From positions 14,025 to 19,126 of the forward strand of contig WVWW01000019.1 in assembly GCA_011773795.1 (NCBI GenBank): 5,102 nucleotides of DNA, in the 5' to 3' direction. The stretch comes from Acidobacteriota bacterium (GTDB lineage: Bacteria > Acidobacteriota > Polarisedimenticolia > Polarisedimenticolales > Polarisedimenticolaceae). Shown one piece after another: positions 1-5,102 of the stretch. The notes beneath the pieces are model-generated. The model made no database searches and had not been told where the DNA came from. It saw only the letters and a list, made by a program, of their open reading frames with translations. The translations under genes and the position numbers were made by a program. How positions within the stretch are numbered: the first letter of the stretch is position 1; every line of letters starts with the position of its first letter.

Positions 1-75
1 CGAAGTGGACCAAGGCGGGGTGGATCAGGTGCAACACGGGCCGATGTTAGCAGGCCGGCGGGCTGCGAATGGCCC

Positions 76-1137
76 CTAGCGTCTCTCGTTTCGTTCCCGG
101 AACTCCTCGAGCAGTTCCCTCGAGCGGCGATCGAGCTTCGCGGGCGGATGGATCTGAATCAGGGCGTGGAGGTCGCCGGCCCGCCGACCGCCGGCCGCCG
201 GCACACCTTTGCCCGCCAATCGCATGCGCTGTCCGCTACGTGTTCCCGGGGGCACCTGGATGGTGGTCTTGCCGTCCAGCGTGGGCACCTCGGCGGTGCC
301 GCCGAGAGCGGCGACGGCGATACCGATCGGAAGCTCGCAGACGAGGTCGTCACCCTCGCGCCGGAACAGCGGGTGGTCCTTCACGCGGATCTTCAGGTAC
401 AGGTCTCCGGGCGGACCACCGGCCGTGCCCGCGTCGCCCTTGGCGGCGACGCGAACGGTGCTGCCGGCCTTGATGCCGACGGGGACGCGGACCTTGACGT
501 TCTCCTCGCCGCGCCGCCGTCCGGTCCCGCGGCAGGCTTCGCAAGGGGGCCCGGCGAGCCGGCCGCGGCCCTGACACCGGTTGCACGGGATGGCGAACGG
601 GAGACCCGGCTGTGTGCGGCGCCCTTGGCCCGAGCAATCGGGGCACACCGCGCTCCCCGAACCCGGGAGCTCGCCACGGCCGCCGCAGGACGAGCATGCG
701 TGTTGGCGCGGGACGCGCAGGTTGAGCGTCGTGCCGTTGATTGCCTCCATGAAATCGATCGACAGCTCCAGCTTGAGGTCGTTCCCACGCGCGGCTCGAT
801 GCGCCGACCGCCCGGGATCGAAACCGAACATCCCGCCGAAGAGATCGGCGAGATCGCCCAAGCCGGCCGCCCGGACGTCGAAGCCGGCGAAGGGATCGAA
901 GCCCGCACCGAACGCCTCGTGCCCACCGCGGTCGTACTGGGCTCGCTTGTTCGGATCGGAGAGCACGGCGAACGCCTCGGAGATCTCCTTGAACTTCTCC
1001 TCGGCCCGCTTGTCGCCCTTGTTGACGTCCGGGTGGTACTTGCGGGCCAGCTTGCGGTACGCCGCCTTGATCTCCTTCTCACCGGCGTCGCGAGAGACGC
1101 CGAGAATCTCGTAATAGTCCTTCTTGGTCACGCTCAT
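76..1137 (-). CDS. dnaJ: Class-I chaperone DnaJ (Hsp40), complete
   Basis: DnaJ is the cytoplasmic co-chaperone that stimulates DnaK ATPase activity and delivers unfolded proteins to it. The 353-residue product shows the full class-I architecture. The J-domain spans residues 6-70 with the catalytic HPD at 35-37. A Gly/Phe-rich linker (about 71-118) includes a DLADLFGGMFG stretch. The zinc-binding domain has four CxxCxGxG repeats starting at C148, C165, C185 and C199, all eight cysteines present. The C-terminal substrate-binding beta domains span about 212-335. It is slightly shorter than the roughly 376 residues of E. coli DnaJ, mostly in the linker and tail. The ATG at 1135-1137 places the J-domain correctly at the N-terminus; the ribosome site is weak (GGA 8 nt upstream). 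No dnaK or grpE is visible nearby, so this may be a stand-alone dnaJ copy. It is transcribed away from the sigma-factor genes. No CIRCE operator was seen upstream. Confidence 0.97.
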   Translation of the reverse strand: MSVTKKDYYEILGVSRDAGEKEIKAAYRKLARKYHPDVNKGDKRAEEKFKEISEAFAVLSDPNKRAQYDRGGHEAFGAGFDPFAGFDVRAAGLGDLADLFGGMFGFDPGRSAHRAARGNDLKLELSIDFMEAINGTTLNLRVPRQHACSSCGGRGELPGSGSAVCPDCSGQGRRTQPGLPFAIPCNRCQGRGRLAGPPCEACRGTGRRRGEENVKVRVPVGIKAGSTVRVAAKGDAGTAGGPPGDLYLKIRVKDHPLFRREGDDLVCELPIGIAVAALGGTAEVPTLDGKTTIQVPPGTRSGQRMRLAGKGVPAAGGRRAGDLHALIQIHPPAKLDRRSRELLEEFRERNERR

Positions 1138-1298
1138 TCGAGGGTTCCATGGGTCGGAGAGAACCCGAGCAGCTTACTCGCCGCACTGGAGCCCGGCCCG
1201 GCCGTCGTCGGTTACCCCCGGTGGTTAAGATCCCGCGACGGGGCTGTCAAGGCGTGTTAACCTGGTTTGCCGGTAAAACAAGGGTTTTTGAGGAAAAC
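1138..1298. promoter_or_regulatory. Divergent intergenic region between dnaJ and the exported-protein gene
   Basis: This 161-nt gap lies between the start codons of two divergently transcribed genes, so it should contain promoters for both. The part nearest the rightward gene (about 1250-1298) is visibly richer in A and T than the surroundings, as expected of a promoter or leader. On the minus strand a perfect TTGACA occurs at 1250-1245, about 110 nt upstream of dnaJ, but the -10 position that follows is poor. The plus-strand reading frame is open back to an ATG at 1149, but the residues that would be added look like translated non-coding sequence. No CIRCE, typical ECF -35 GGAAC box or riboswitch was recognised. 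The regulatory role is inferred from position. Confidence 0.45.
1290..1294 (+). promoter_or_regulatory. Ribosome binding site for the exported-protein gene
   Basis: GAGGA precedes a GTG at 1299-1301 by 4 nt. It supports that GTG as the true start over the upstream in-frame ATG at 1149, and the resulting protein begins directly with a signal peptide. Confidence 0.7.
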
Positions 1299-2270
1299 GT
1301 GAAGAGACGGGTCGGGGCTGCTTGGACTCTCCTGATCGCCGGAACGCTGCTGCTCGGCGGTGCGGACGGGCTCGCCCAGAGCCCGCCGGATCACGGTGTC
1401 CCCGGTGGAGATCCGGTCCCTCCCCCGCTACCCAAGCCGCGGCCGCCCAAGGCGACCGGCAACTACCGCCCGGTGCTCCAGCCCAGCGAGGAGCCGTGGG
1501 GCCTGGAGCAGACGCTCATCGAGGAGCTCTACGACAAGGCCTCGGTTTACGAGACTTATACCAAGCGGTTCACCTGCAACGAAACGGCGCGGCTCGCGCG
1601 CTACAACAACGGCACCGTCTCCAGCGAGAAGGTCCGCCGCTACGGTTATCTTCTTACGACGCTGCCTTCGGGCTTCGGCGTCCACGAGATCCGCCAGGAG
1701 TTCGCCAAGGACGGCAGCGTTCGGCCCGGCGCCATCGACGACGAGGATCCGTTCCCCGCGGCTTATGCCTGGGTGTTCCTGTTCAGTCGCTTCAACGAAC
1801 CCTACTTCTCGTTTCGCATGCTCGACGACCGGTTCGACGGCTTCGACTGGGTGCTCGAATTCGAGTTCCGCGGAAGCCTGCCGTTCACGACGGGCAAGGA
1901 CATCCGCCAGTGGCAGGGTCGCGTCATCCTCGACGCCGTGACAAAAACGCCGCTCGAGATCGTCGCCGAGCCGGTCGGCCAGAGCGAGAAGATCGAAGCG
2001 ATGTACCGCCGCTGGAGCAACTCGTTCAACGTGCTCGGCATGCGCACCGGCCCCAAGCCCCTGGGCCACCAGGCACGCGTGCAGTTCCGCCACCGCAAGG
2101 AAGGCCTGACCTTCCCGACGGAGCTGCGTTACGACACGTTCCGCGCGGTCGCGCCGCAGAAGGTCGTCCAGACCCGGGCCTCGATCCGCAAGTACGACGG
2201 CTACCTGATCTACAGGATCAAGGACGAGACCGAGATCGGTGATCCCGTCCGCATCCCCGAGCCTCGCTGA
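1299..2270 (+). CDS. Exported protein of unknown function, LolA-like fold suspected
   Basis: I do not recognise a named gene. With the GTG start at 1299 the product has 323 residues. It begins with a signal peptide: KRR at 2-4, a hydrophobic core at about 6-20 and a probable cleavage after GLA (residue 26). No lipobox cysteine is present. A proline-rich linker follows (about 29-50). The mature domain (about 65-315) is rich in alternating aromatic and charged residues, as in an all-beta protein, and has one cysteine (C93) in the motif FTCNET. The pattern, including a late 'G-R-V-I-L-D-x-x-T-K-T-P' strand, resembles secreted acidobacterial proteins related to outer-membrane lipoprotein-sorting (LolA-like) folds. 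That assignment is from memory and tentative. The gene lies 55 nt upstream of the sigma-factor gene and is probably co-transcribed with it, so it could be an envelope sensor, as RseB is for RpoE, or a regulon member. An upstream in-frame ATG at 1149 would add 50 unlikely residues. Confidence 0.85.
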   Translation: MKRRVGAAWTLLIAGTLLLGGADGLAQSPPDHGVPGGDPVPPPLPKPRPPKATGNYRPVLQPSEEPWGLEQTLIEELYDKASVYETYTKRFTCNETARLARYNNGTVSSEKVRRYGYLLTTLPSGFGVHEIRQEFAKDGSVRPGAIDDEDPFPAAYAWVFLFSRFNEPYFSFRMLDDRFDGFDWVLEFEFRGSLPFTTGKDIRQWQGRVILDAVTKTPLEIVAEPVGQSEKIEAMYRRWSNSFNVLGMRTGPKPLGHQARVQFRHRKEGLTFPTELRYDTFRAVAPQKVVQTRASIRKYDGYLIYRIKDETEIGDPVRIPEPR

Positions 2271-2325
2271 TCTTTTTCTCCTGCCCGCTTGACGATCCGG
2301 CCTCGAAAAGGTTGGATTGGTGGGG

Positions 2326-2961
2326 ATGGCAGGCGCAGGGGAACTCCGTCGGCGCTCGGGTGTCCGTTCAGAGGAGGAGCGGACCGACGACTCGACCGCC
2401 CGGCTGTTGGAACGCATCCGCCAGGGAGACGCGGATGCCTTCGAACAGGTCGCGCGGGAACAGGCTCCCCGGTTGTTCCGGTTGGCGCTGAAGCTCTGCG
2501 GGCGCCGCGAGGATGCCGAGGATCTCGTCCAGGAGACGCTGGTTCGAGCCTTACCGGCGCTACGCCGGTTCGAAGGCCGGGCGCGGCTGTCGACGTACCT
2601 CATCCGCGCCCTGACCAACATCTGGAAGAACCGGTTGCGGTCCCGCAAACGCTCCCGGTTGGTTGACTGGTTTCGCGGGAAACGGGAAGACGACGATGCG
2701 CAGGACAGCCTCGAAGCCACGGCGATCGATCCCGTCCCGAGCGCGGAGCAACGCATCGAGGCCGAGCAGCGGGGCGCCGTCGTGCGAGACGCGATCGAGC
2801 GACTCGAGCCGAACCGCCGGCTGGCGCTGTTGCTGCGCGAGGTGAACGAAATGTCGTACGAGGAGATCGCGGAGACGACGGGCGTCGCGGTGGGGACCGT
2901 CCGCTCGCGACTCGCACGCGCCCGCGACGATCTGCGACGGCTGCTGGAGGACAGGCTGTGA
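2326..2961 (+). CDS. ECF-subfamily RNA polymerase sigma-70 factor
   Basis: This alternative sigma factor is expected to direct RNA polymerase to a small set of promoters when released from its anti-sigma partner. From the ATG at 2326 it has 211 residues. Region 2 covers about 23-107: the core-binding segment DAEDLVQET is at 63-71, followed by the -10 recognition segment with FEGRARLSTYLIRALTN at 82-98. Position 91 is Tyr where Trp is common. A basic and then acidic linker (about 104-150) follows. Region 4 (about 155-207) has a clear helix-turn-helix: MSYEEIAETTGVAVGTVRSR at 176-195. The start is uncertain: in-frame TTG at 2317 and GTG at 2320 lie just upstream, and AAAAGG (2306-2311) is better spaced for GTG 2320. 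The alternatives differ by at most three residues. The 3' end overlaps the anti-sigma gene by 4 nt, which indicates translational coupling. The exact ECF group cannot be assigned by eye. Confidence 0.95.
   Translation: MAGAGELRRRSGVRSEEERTDDSTARLLERIRQGDADAFEQVAREQAPRLFRLALKLCGRREDAEDLVQETLVRALPALRRFEGRARLSTYLIRALTNIWKNRLRSRKRSRLVDWFRGKREDDDAQDSLEATAIDPVPSAEQRIEAEQRGAVVRDAIERLEPNRRLALLLREVNEMSYEEIAETTGVAVGTVRSRLARARDDLRRLLEDRL
2946..2950 (+). promoter_or_regulatory. Ribosome binding site for the anti-sigma gene, inside the sigma gene
   Basis: A full GGAGG stands 7 nt before the GTG at 2958-2960. It supports the GTG start and the GTGA overlap with the sigma-factor stop codon. It is a stronger site than that of the sigma gene itself, which may help keep anti-sigma in adequate supply. 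Confidence 0.75.
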
Positions 2962-4079
2962 GCGACGAACGACTCCAGCGCCTCCTGAACGACTACCTCG
3001 ACGACCGGCTCGAGGCGGCCGAGCGAAAACGATTCGAGGAGCGGCTGGCAACCGACGAGACCCTGGCCCGGCAACTGGCTCTCGCGATGCGGGTGCGCGC
3101 GGAGCTGCGCGACGGTGACGAGCAGCTCTCCGAGGTCTTCTACACGCGAACCGTGGCGCACTTCTCGGCCGCGAAACGACGACTCCCCTTCGGCCTGAGC
3201 TGGTCCACGGCCGGCCTGGCGCTGGCCACGGCCGCCGCGGTGGCGATCTTCCTCCCCGCCGTCCTGCAGAAAGAACTGCCCGGGATGCCGGGCGGCGCGG
3301 CCCCGATCGAACCGCGACAGAGGGAGCGAGCGAAGGACGCGACGGACACCACGAGAAAGTCGGACGAGCCGGCCGACGAGGACCGCCGGCTCACGGACCC
3401 GCGTCCCGACGACGACCTCGGCCGCGAGGCCGCGGGCGACGAGGGATCCCGACTCGAACACCTGGTACCTCACGAGCTCCGTGAGGCGCCGACGCCACCG
3501 CCACCGGCGCTCGAGGAGGCCGAACCCGAACGGCGCCTCGTCGTGACCGCACCATCGACGCGGTCGCAACCGGTCGAGACGGAGCTCGAAGAAGGCCAGA
3601 GCCTCGCGAGCGGCCGTGGGAGCGTGGCGAAACAGGCGGACAACCTCCAGCTGAACGCGAAGGTCGAGGATGCCAAACGCGTTTCCGCCGACGAGGTCGA
3701 CAAGCTCGAGGCCTACCGCGGCGTGCTTCCGGCTGCCGTCGAGCTTCAGGCCGATCTCGCCGGCGCGGGCGAAGTCCTGGTGCTGGACGCGCGGGACCCG
3801 GCGCTCGGGCTCTCCCTCGGGGGCAAGGAGAAGAAGCAGAGCCGCGTCGAGTCTCGCCTCGATGCGCCGGCCGCGGCGACGGCTGCCAACCGGTTCGTCG
3901 CGATCGGACCCCGCCCCGGGCTCGACGCCTGCACGGCGCTGCGCGTTCGCCGGACGGAGTCGGCGTGGGAGATCAGCTTCGAGGAGAGCGGCTCGCGGGT
4001 CGGCTCCGTGAGCTGCGGGATCGAGATCCCCGGCGACGGCGCGCCGATCCACTTCCAAGGCTGGCCCCTCGATGAGTGA
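2958..4079 (+). CDS. Single-pass membrane anti-sigma factor, zinc-site-less
   Basis: This is the probable anti-sigma partner of the preceding ECF sigma factor, inferred from the 4-nt overlap, topology and N-terminal similarity. Residues 1-50 (start LNDYLDDRLEAAERKRFEERL at 10-30) match the helical pattern of anti-sigma N-terminal domains, but where HxxxCxxC would sit the sequence reads ATDETLARQL, with no cysteine or histidine. A membrane helix lies at about 83-104, after a basic AAKRR (71-75), giving a cytoplasmic N-terminus and an extracytoplasmic C-terminus. Residues 105-310 are charged, rich in Glu, Asp, Arg, Pro and Ala, and look largely disordered. A small terminal domain (about 311-373) contains the only cysteines, C325 and C353, possibly a disulfide. 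At 373 residues it is longer than typical anti-sigma factors. The stop overlaps the Smr gene by 8 nt. The partner assignment is strong by context; the signal sensed is unknown. Confidence 0.85.
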   Translation: MSDERLQRLLNDYLDDRLEAAERKRFEERLATDETLARQLALAMRVRAELRDGDEQLSEVFYTRTVAHFSAAKRRLPFGLSWSTAGLALATAAAVAIFLPAVLQKELPGMPGGAAPIEPRQRERAKDATDTTRKSDEPADEDRRLTDPRPDDDLGREAAGDEGSRLEHLVPHELREAPTPPPPALEEAEPERRLVVTAPSTRSQPVETELEEGQSLASGRGSVAKQADNLQLNAKVEDAKRVSADEVDKLEAYRGVLPAAVELQADLAGAGEVLVLDARDPALGLSLGGKEKKQSRVESRLDAPAAATAANRFVAIGPRPGLDACTALRVRRTESAWEISFEESGSRVGSVSCGIEIPGDGAPIHFQGWPLDE

Positions 4080-4371
4080 CGAGCCCTTCGAGCCCCCCGA
4101 GGAGTTCGTCCTGCCGATCGAGGACTTCATCGACCTGCATCCGTTCCGGCCGCGGGAGATCCGGTCGGTGGTGGAAAGCTATCTCGAGGAAGCCGTCAAG
4201 CTCGGCTTGACCGAGGTGCGGCTGATCCACGGACGGGGCATCGGCGTGCAGCGCGACGCCGTCCGGTCCGTCCTGTCCAAACACCCCCTGGTGCGCGACT
4301 ACCGCGACGCCCCGGCGGAAAGAGGCGGCTGGGGTGCGACGGTCGCGCGCCTGAAGCTGCCCGACGATTGA
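4072..4371 (+). CDS. Small Smr-domain protein
   Basis: Smr (small MutS-related) domains are nucleic-acid-binding folds, often with nicking endonuclease activity on DNA or RNA; some act in ribosome rescue. The 99-residue product is almost entirely one Smr domain after a short acidic, proline-containing leader (1-18). Hallmarks are DLH at 21-23, the loop HGRG at 53-56, and GGWGAT at 85-90 followed by a hydrophobic strand. Two positions differ from the usual consensus: DLHPF replaces the common DLHG, and the loop reads HGRGIGVQ where HGKGTGxLR is typical. It has no MutS ATPase, so it is not a mismatch-repair protein, although such proteins are often misnamed so. Its ATG lies inside the end of the anti-sigma gene (8-nt overlap, different frame). 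Only a weak AAGG precedes it at 4057-4060, so translation probably depends on coupling. Whether it is an active nuclease cannot be judged from sequence. Confidence 0.9.
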   Translation: MSDEPFEPPEEFVLPIEDFIDLHPFRPREIRSVVESYLEEAVKLGLTEVRLIHGRGIGVQRDAVRSVLSKHPLVRDYRDAPAERGGWGATVARLKLPDD

Positions 4372-4391
4372 CGCTCCCCTCCCCTGGAGCG
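4372..4391 (+). promoter_or_regulatory. Short hairpin in the Smr to CPCC-gene spacer
   Basis: CGCTCC (4372-4377) and GGAGCG (4386-4391) form a perfect 6-bp stem with an 8-nt loop, beginning directly after the Smr stop codon. No T-run follows, so it is not a standard intrinsic terminator. The right arm contains GGAG (4386-4389), the only Shine-Dalgarno-like sequence ahead of the next ATG at 4403, so the hairpin could mask that site. The regulatory effect is inferred. Confidence 0.4.
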
Positions 4392-4402
4392 ACAATGTCG
4401 GC

Positions 4403-4699
4403 ATGGCCGACCGAGTCGAGATCGTCTGCCCCTGCTGCGACACGCGTCTCGTCGCCGACGTCGAGACGGGTGAGATCCTCTCCGAAGTGCGCCCCAAGAA
4501 AGACGTCGACAAGAGCTTCAGCGAGGCGATGAAACAGGTACGCTCGGGCGAGAGCCGCCGCGAGGAAGCCTTTTCCAAGGCCTTCGAGAAGACGCAGAAG
4601 CTCGATTCGCTGCTCGAAAAGAAGTTCGAGGAAGCGCGCAAGAAGGCGAAGGATGCGGATCCCGACGAGAAGCCGCACAACCCGATGGACTGGGATTAA
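4403..4699 (+). CDS. Small CPCC-motif, coiled-coil protein of unknown function
   Basis: I do not recognise a named gene. The 98-residue product starts with a short beta-like segment carrying cysteines C9, C11 and C12 (VCPCCDTRLVADVETGEIL, 8-26). This looks like one knuckle of a zinc ribbon; no second cysteine pair exists, so metal binding would need a dimer or a partner. Residues about 33-85 are very rich in Lys, Glu and Arg with regularly spaced Ala, Leu and Phe, predicting a long helix or coiled coil. The tail ends in NPMDWD. There is no signal peptide or membrane segment, so it should be cytoplasmic. The ATG at 4403 is preceded by GGAG 13 nt upstream, longer than usual spacing. It lies 31 nt after the Smr gene on the same strand and is probably the last gene of the transcription unit. 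Codon use resembles its neighbours. Confidence 0.85.
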   Translation: MADRVEIVCPCCDTRLVADVETGEILSEVRPKKDVDKSFSEAMKQVRSGESRREEAFSKAFEKTQKLDSLLEKKFEEARKKAKDADPDEKPHNPMDWD

Positions 4700-5102
4700 T
4701 CGCCGAGCGCGCCCGCGACGCCCTCCGCCACGTCGTCTTCTTCCACCACGTCACCCAGCGGCGGTAGGTCCCGCTCTTCACGGGTCTTGTCGTAGAGGTC
4801 CGGTCGATCGGCCTGGTCGAACGCAAAGCGCATCGTCTGCTCGAGGATCCGGTCGAGATCGCCGTACAGCCGCACGACGACCCACTCCTCGTCTTCCGCG
4901 ACGACCACCAGCATCCCCTTGATCTCCTCGGCCTTCTTCCCGGAGCGCACCATCACGAAGACCTGCTCGCCCGCGTCCTGGACCTCGACCCAGCTGTCCC
5001 ACTCGGTGGGGAAGACCCGGATGTCCAGCGGCTCCGCCGAGTCGTCCCGAACACCCTCGACGGTGTAGACCCCCACCTCGACGCGCTTCAGCCCGTCGAG
5101 GG
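4696..5102 (-). CDS. DUF4252-like protein, 3' portion only (5' end outside window)
   Basis: The frame is open to the window edge. A GTG at 5076 could be read as a start, but eight sense codons precede it in frame (LDGLKRVE), matching the 'L-x-G-L-x-x-V-x-V-x-x-Y' strand that continues into VGVYTVEG. I therefore treat the gene as truncated by the window; 134 residues are visible. Features after that strand include a Trp-containing segment (TEWDSWVEVQDAGEQ), a strand VFVMVRSGKKAEEIKGMLVV, an acidic turn and VVVRLYGDLD. This order resembles DUF4252, a small secreted or periplasmic family of unknown function, but the match is by eye and no signal peptide can be seen because the N-terminus is missing. 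The C-terminus is acidic (VVEEDDVAEG). The gene converges on the CPCC gene, and the two stop codons overlap in one TTAA. From memory, DUF4252 genes recur near ECF sigma/anti-sigma pairs, which fits this location. Confidence 0.75.
   Translation of the reverse strand, partial: LDGLKRVEVGVYTVEGVRDDSAEPLDIRVFPTEWDSWVEVQDAGEQVFVMVRSGKKAEEIKGMLVVVAEDEEWVVVRLYGDLDRILEQTMRFAFDQADRPDLYDKTREERDLPPLGDVVEEDDVAEGVAGALGD

Noticed and set aside
50..66. Imperfect hairpin just downstream of the dnaJ stop (minus strand), considered as a terminator
   Set aside because: The stem has one mismatch, a 3-nt loop and no T-run. Such inverted repeats are common by chance in sequence this GC-rich.
148..1260. Long plus-strand open frame antisense to dnaJ
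   Set aside because: The minus strand encodes an unmistakable complete DnaJ. The antisense product shows no recognisable domain and is an Arg/Ala/Gly-rich shadow.
1223..1262. Inverted repeat GGTTAA / TTAACC in the divergent intergenic region, considered as an operator
   Set aside because: The arms are only 6 bp with a 28-nt spacer, which is easily expected by chance, and no known operator matches.
1138..1298. Possible CIRCE or heat-shock operator ahead of dnaJ
   Set aside because: No TTAGCACTC/GAGTGCTAA-type repeat is present on either strand.
2271..2282. T-rich stretch after the exported-protein stop codon, considered as an intrinsic terminator
   Set aside because: The run of five T is not preceded by a clear GC-rich stem. 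A terminator would also separate genes that otherwise look co-transcribed.
1428..4130. Very long (900-codon) open frame on the minus strand, antisense to the exported, sigma and anti-sigma genes
   Set aside because: It is a by-product of high GC and codon bias of the real plus-strand genes: composition is Arg/Ser/Ala-rich and low in complexity, with no domain. The opposite strand encodes recognisable families.
3973..4680. Minus-strand open frame of 235 codons across the anti-sigma end, Smr and CPCC genes
   Set aside because: The Smr motifs and the CPCC protein on the plus strand are convincing, and the antisense translation has biased, featureless composition.

Overview
The window is GC-rich, coding-dense bacterial chromosome, roughly two thirds G+C by eye with strong G/C preference at third codon positions. 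Gene content suggests a deep-branching soil or sediment lineage. Acidobacteriota is my best guess, because the exported protein carries an 'F-T-C-x-E-T' core that I associate from memory with secreted acidobacterial proteins. This placement is inference. I see no rRNA, tRNA, CRISPR array, transposase or other mark of a mobile element.

Layout: positions 1-75 hold no recognisable gene. A complete class-I DnaJ co-chaperone lies on the minus strand (76-1137). A divergent intergenic region (1138-1298) separates it from five plus-strand genes that are probably co-transcribed: an exported protein with a signal peptide (1299-2270), an ECF-type sigma-70 factor (2326-2961, alternative starts at 2317 and 2320), a single-pass membrane anti-sigma factor (2958-4079), a small Smr-domain protein (4072-4371) and a small CPCC-motif coiled-coil protein (4403-4699). 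On the minus strand, converging on these and sharing a TTAA double stop, is the 3' portion of a DUF4252-like gene. It runs off the right edge (4696-5102).

How the genes may work together: the sigma and anti-sigma genes overlap by 4 nt (GTGA) and form a standard ECF signalling pair. The anti-sigma has a cytoplasmic N-terminal domain, one membrane helix near residues 83-104, and a long charged, proline-containing outer region ending in a small domain with two cysteines. Its N-terminal domain lacks the HxxxCxxC zinc site of many anti-sigma factors. The exported protein just upstream and the DUF4252-like protein downstream are plausible envelope partners or targets. The Smr gene overlaps the anti-sigma gene by 8 nt, so a nucleic-acid-acting protein is translationally tied to an envelope-stress-type regulator. 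The assembled cassette (exported LolA-like protein, ECF sigma, zinc-less anti-sigma, Smr, CPCC protein) is the most interesting item here. The individual families are known or resemble known ones, and the novelty, if any, lies in the arrangement.
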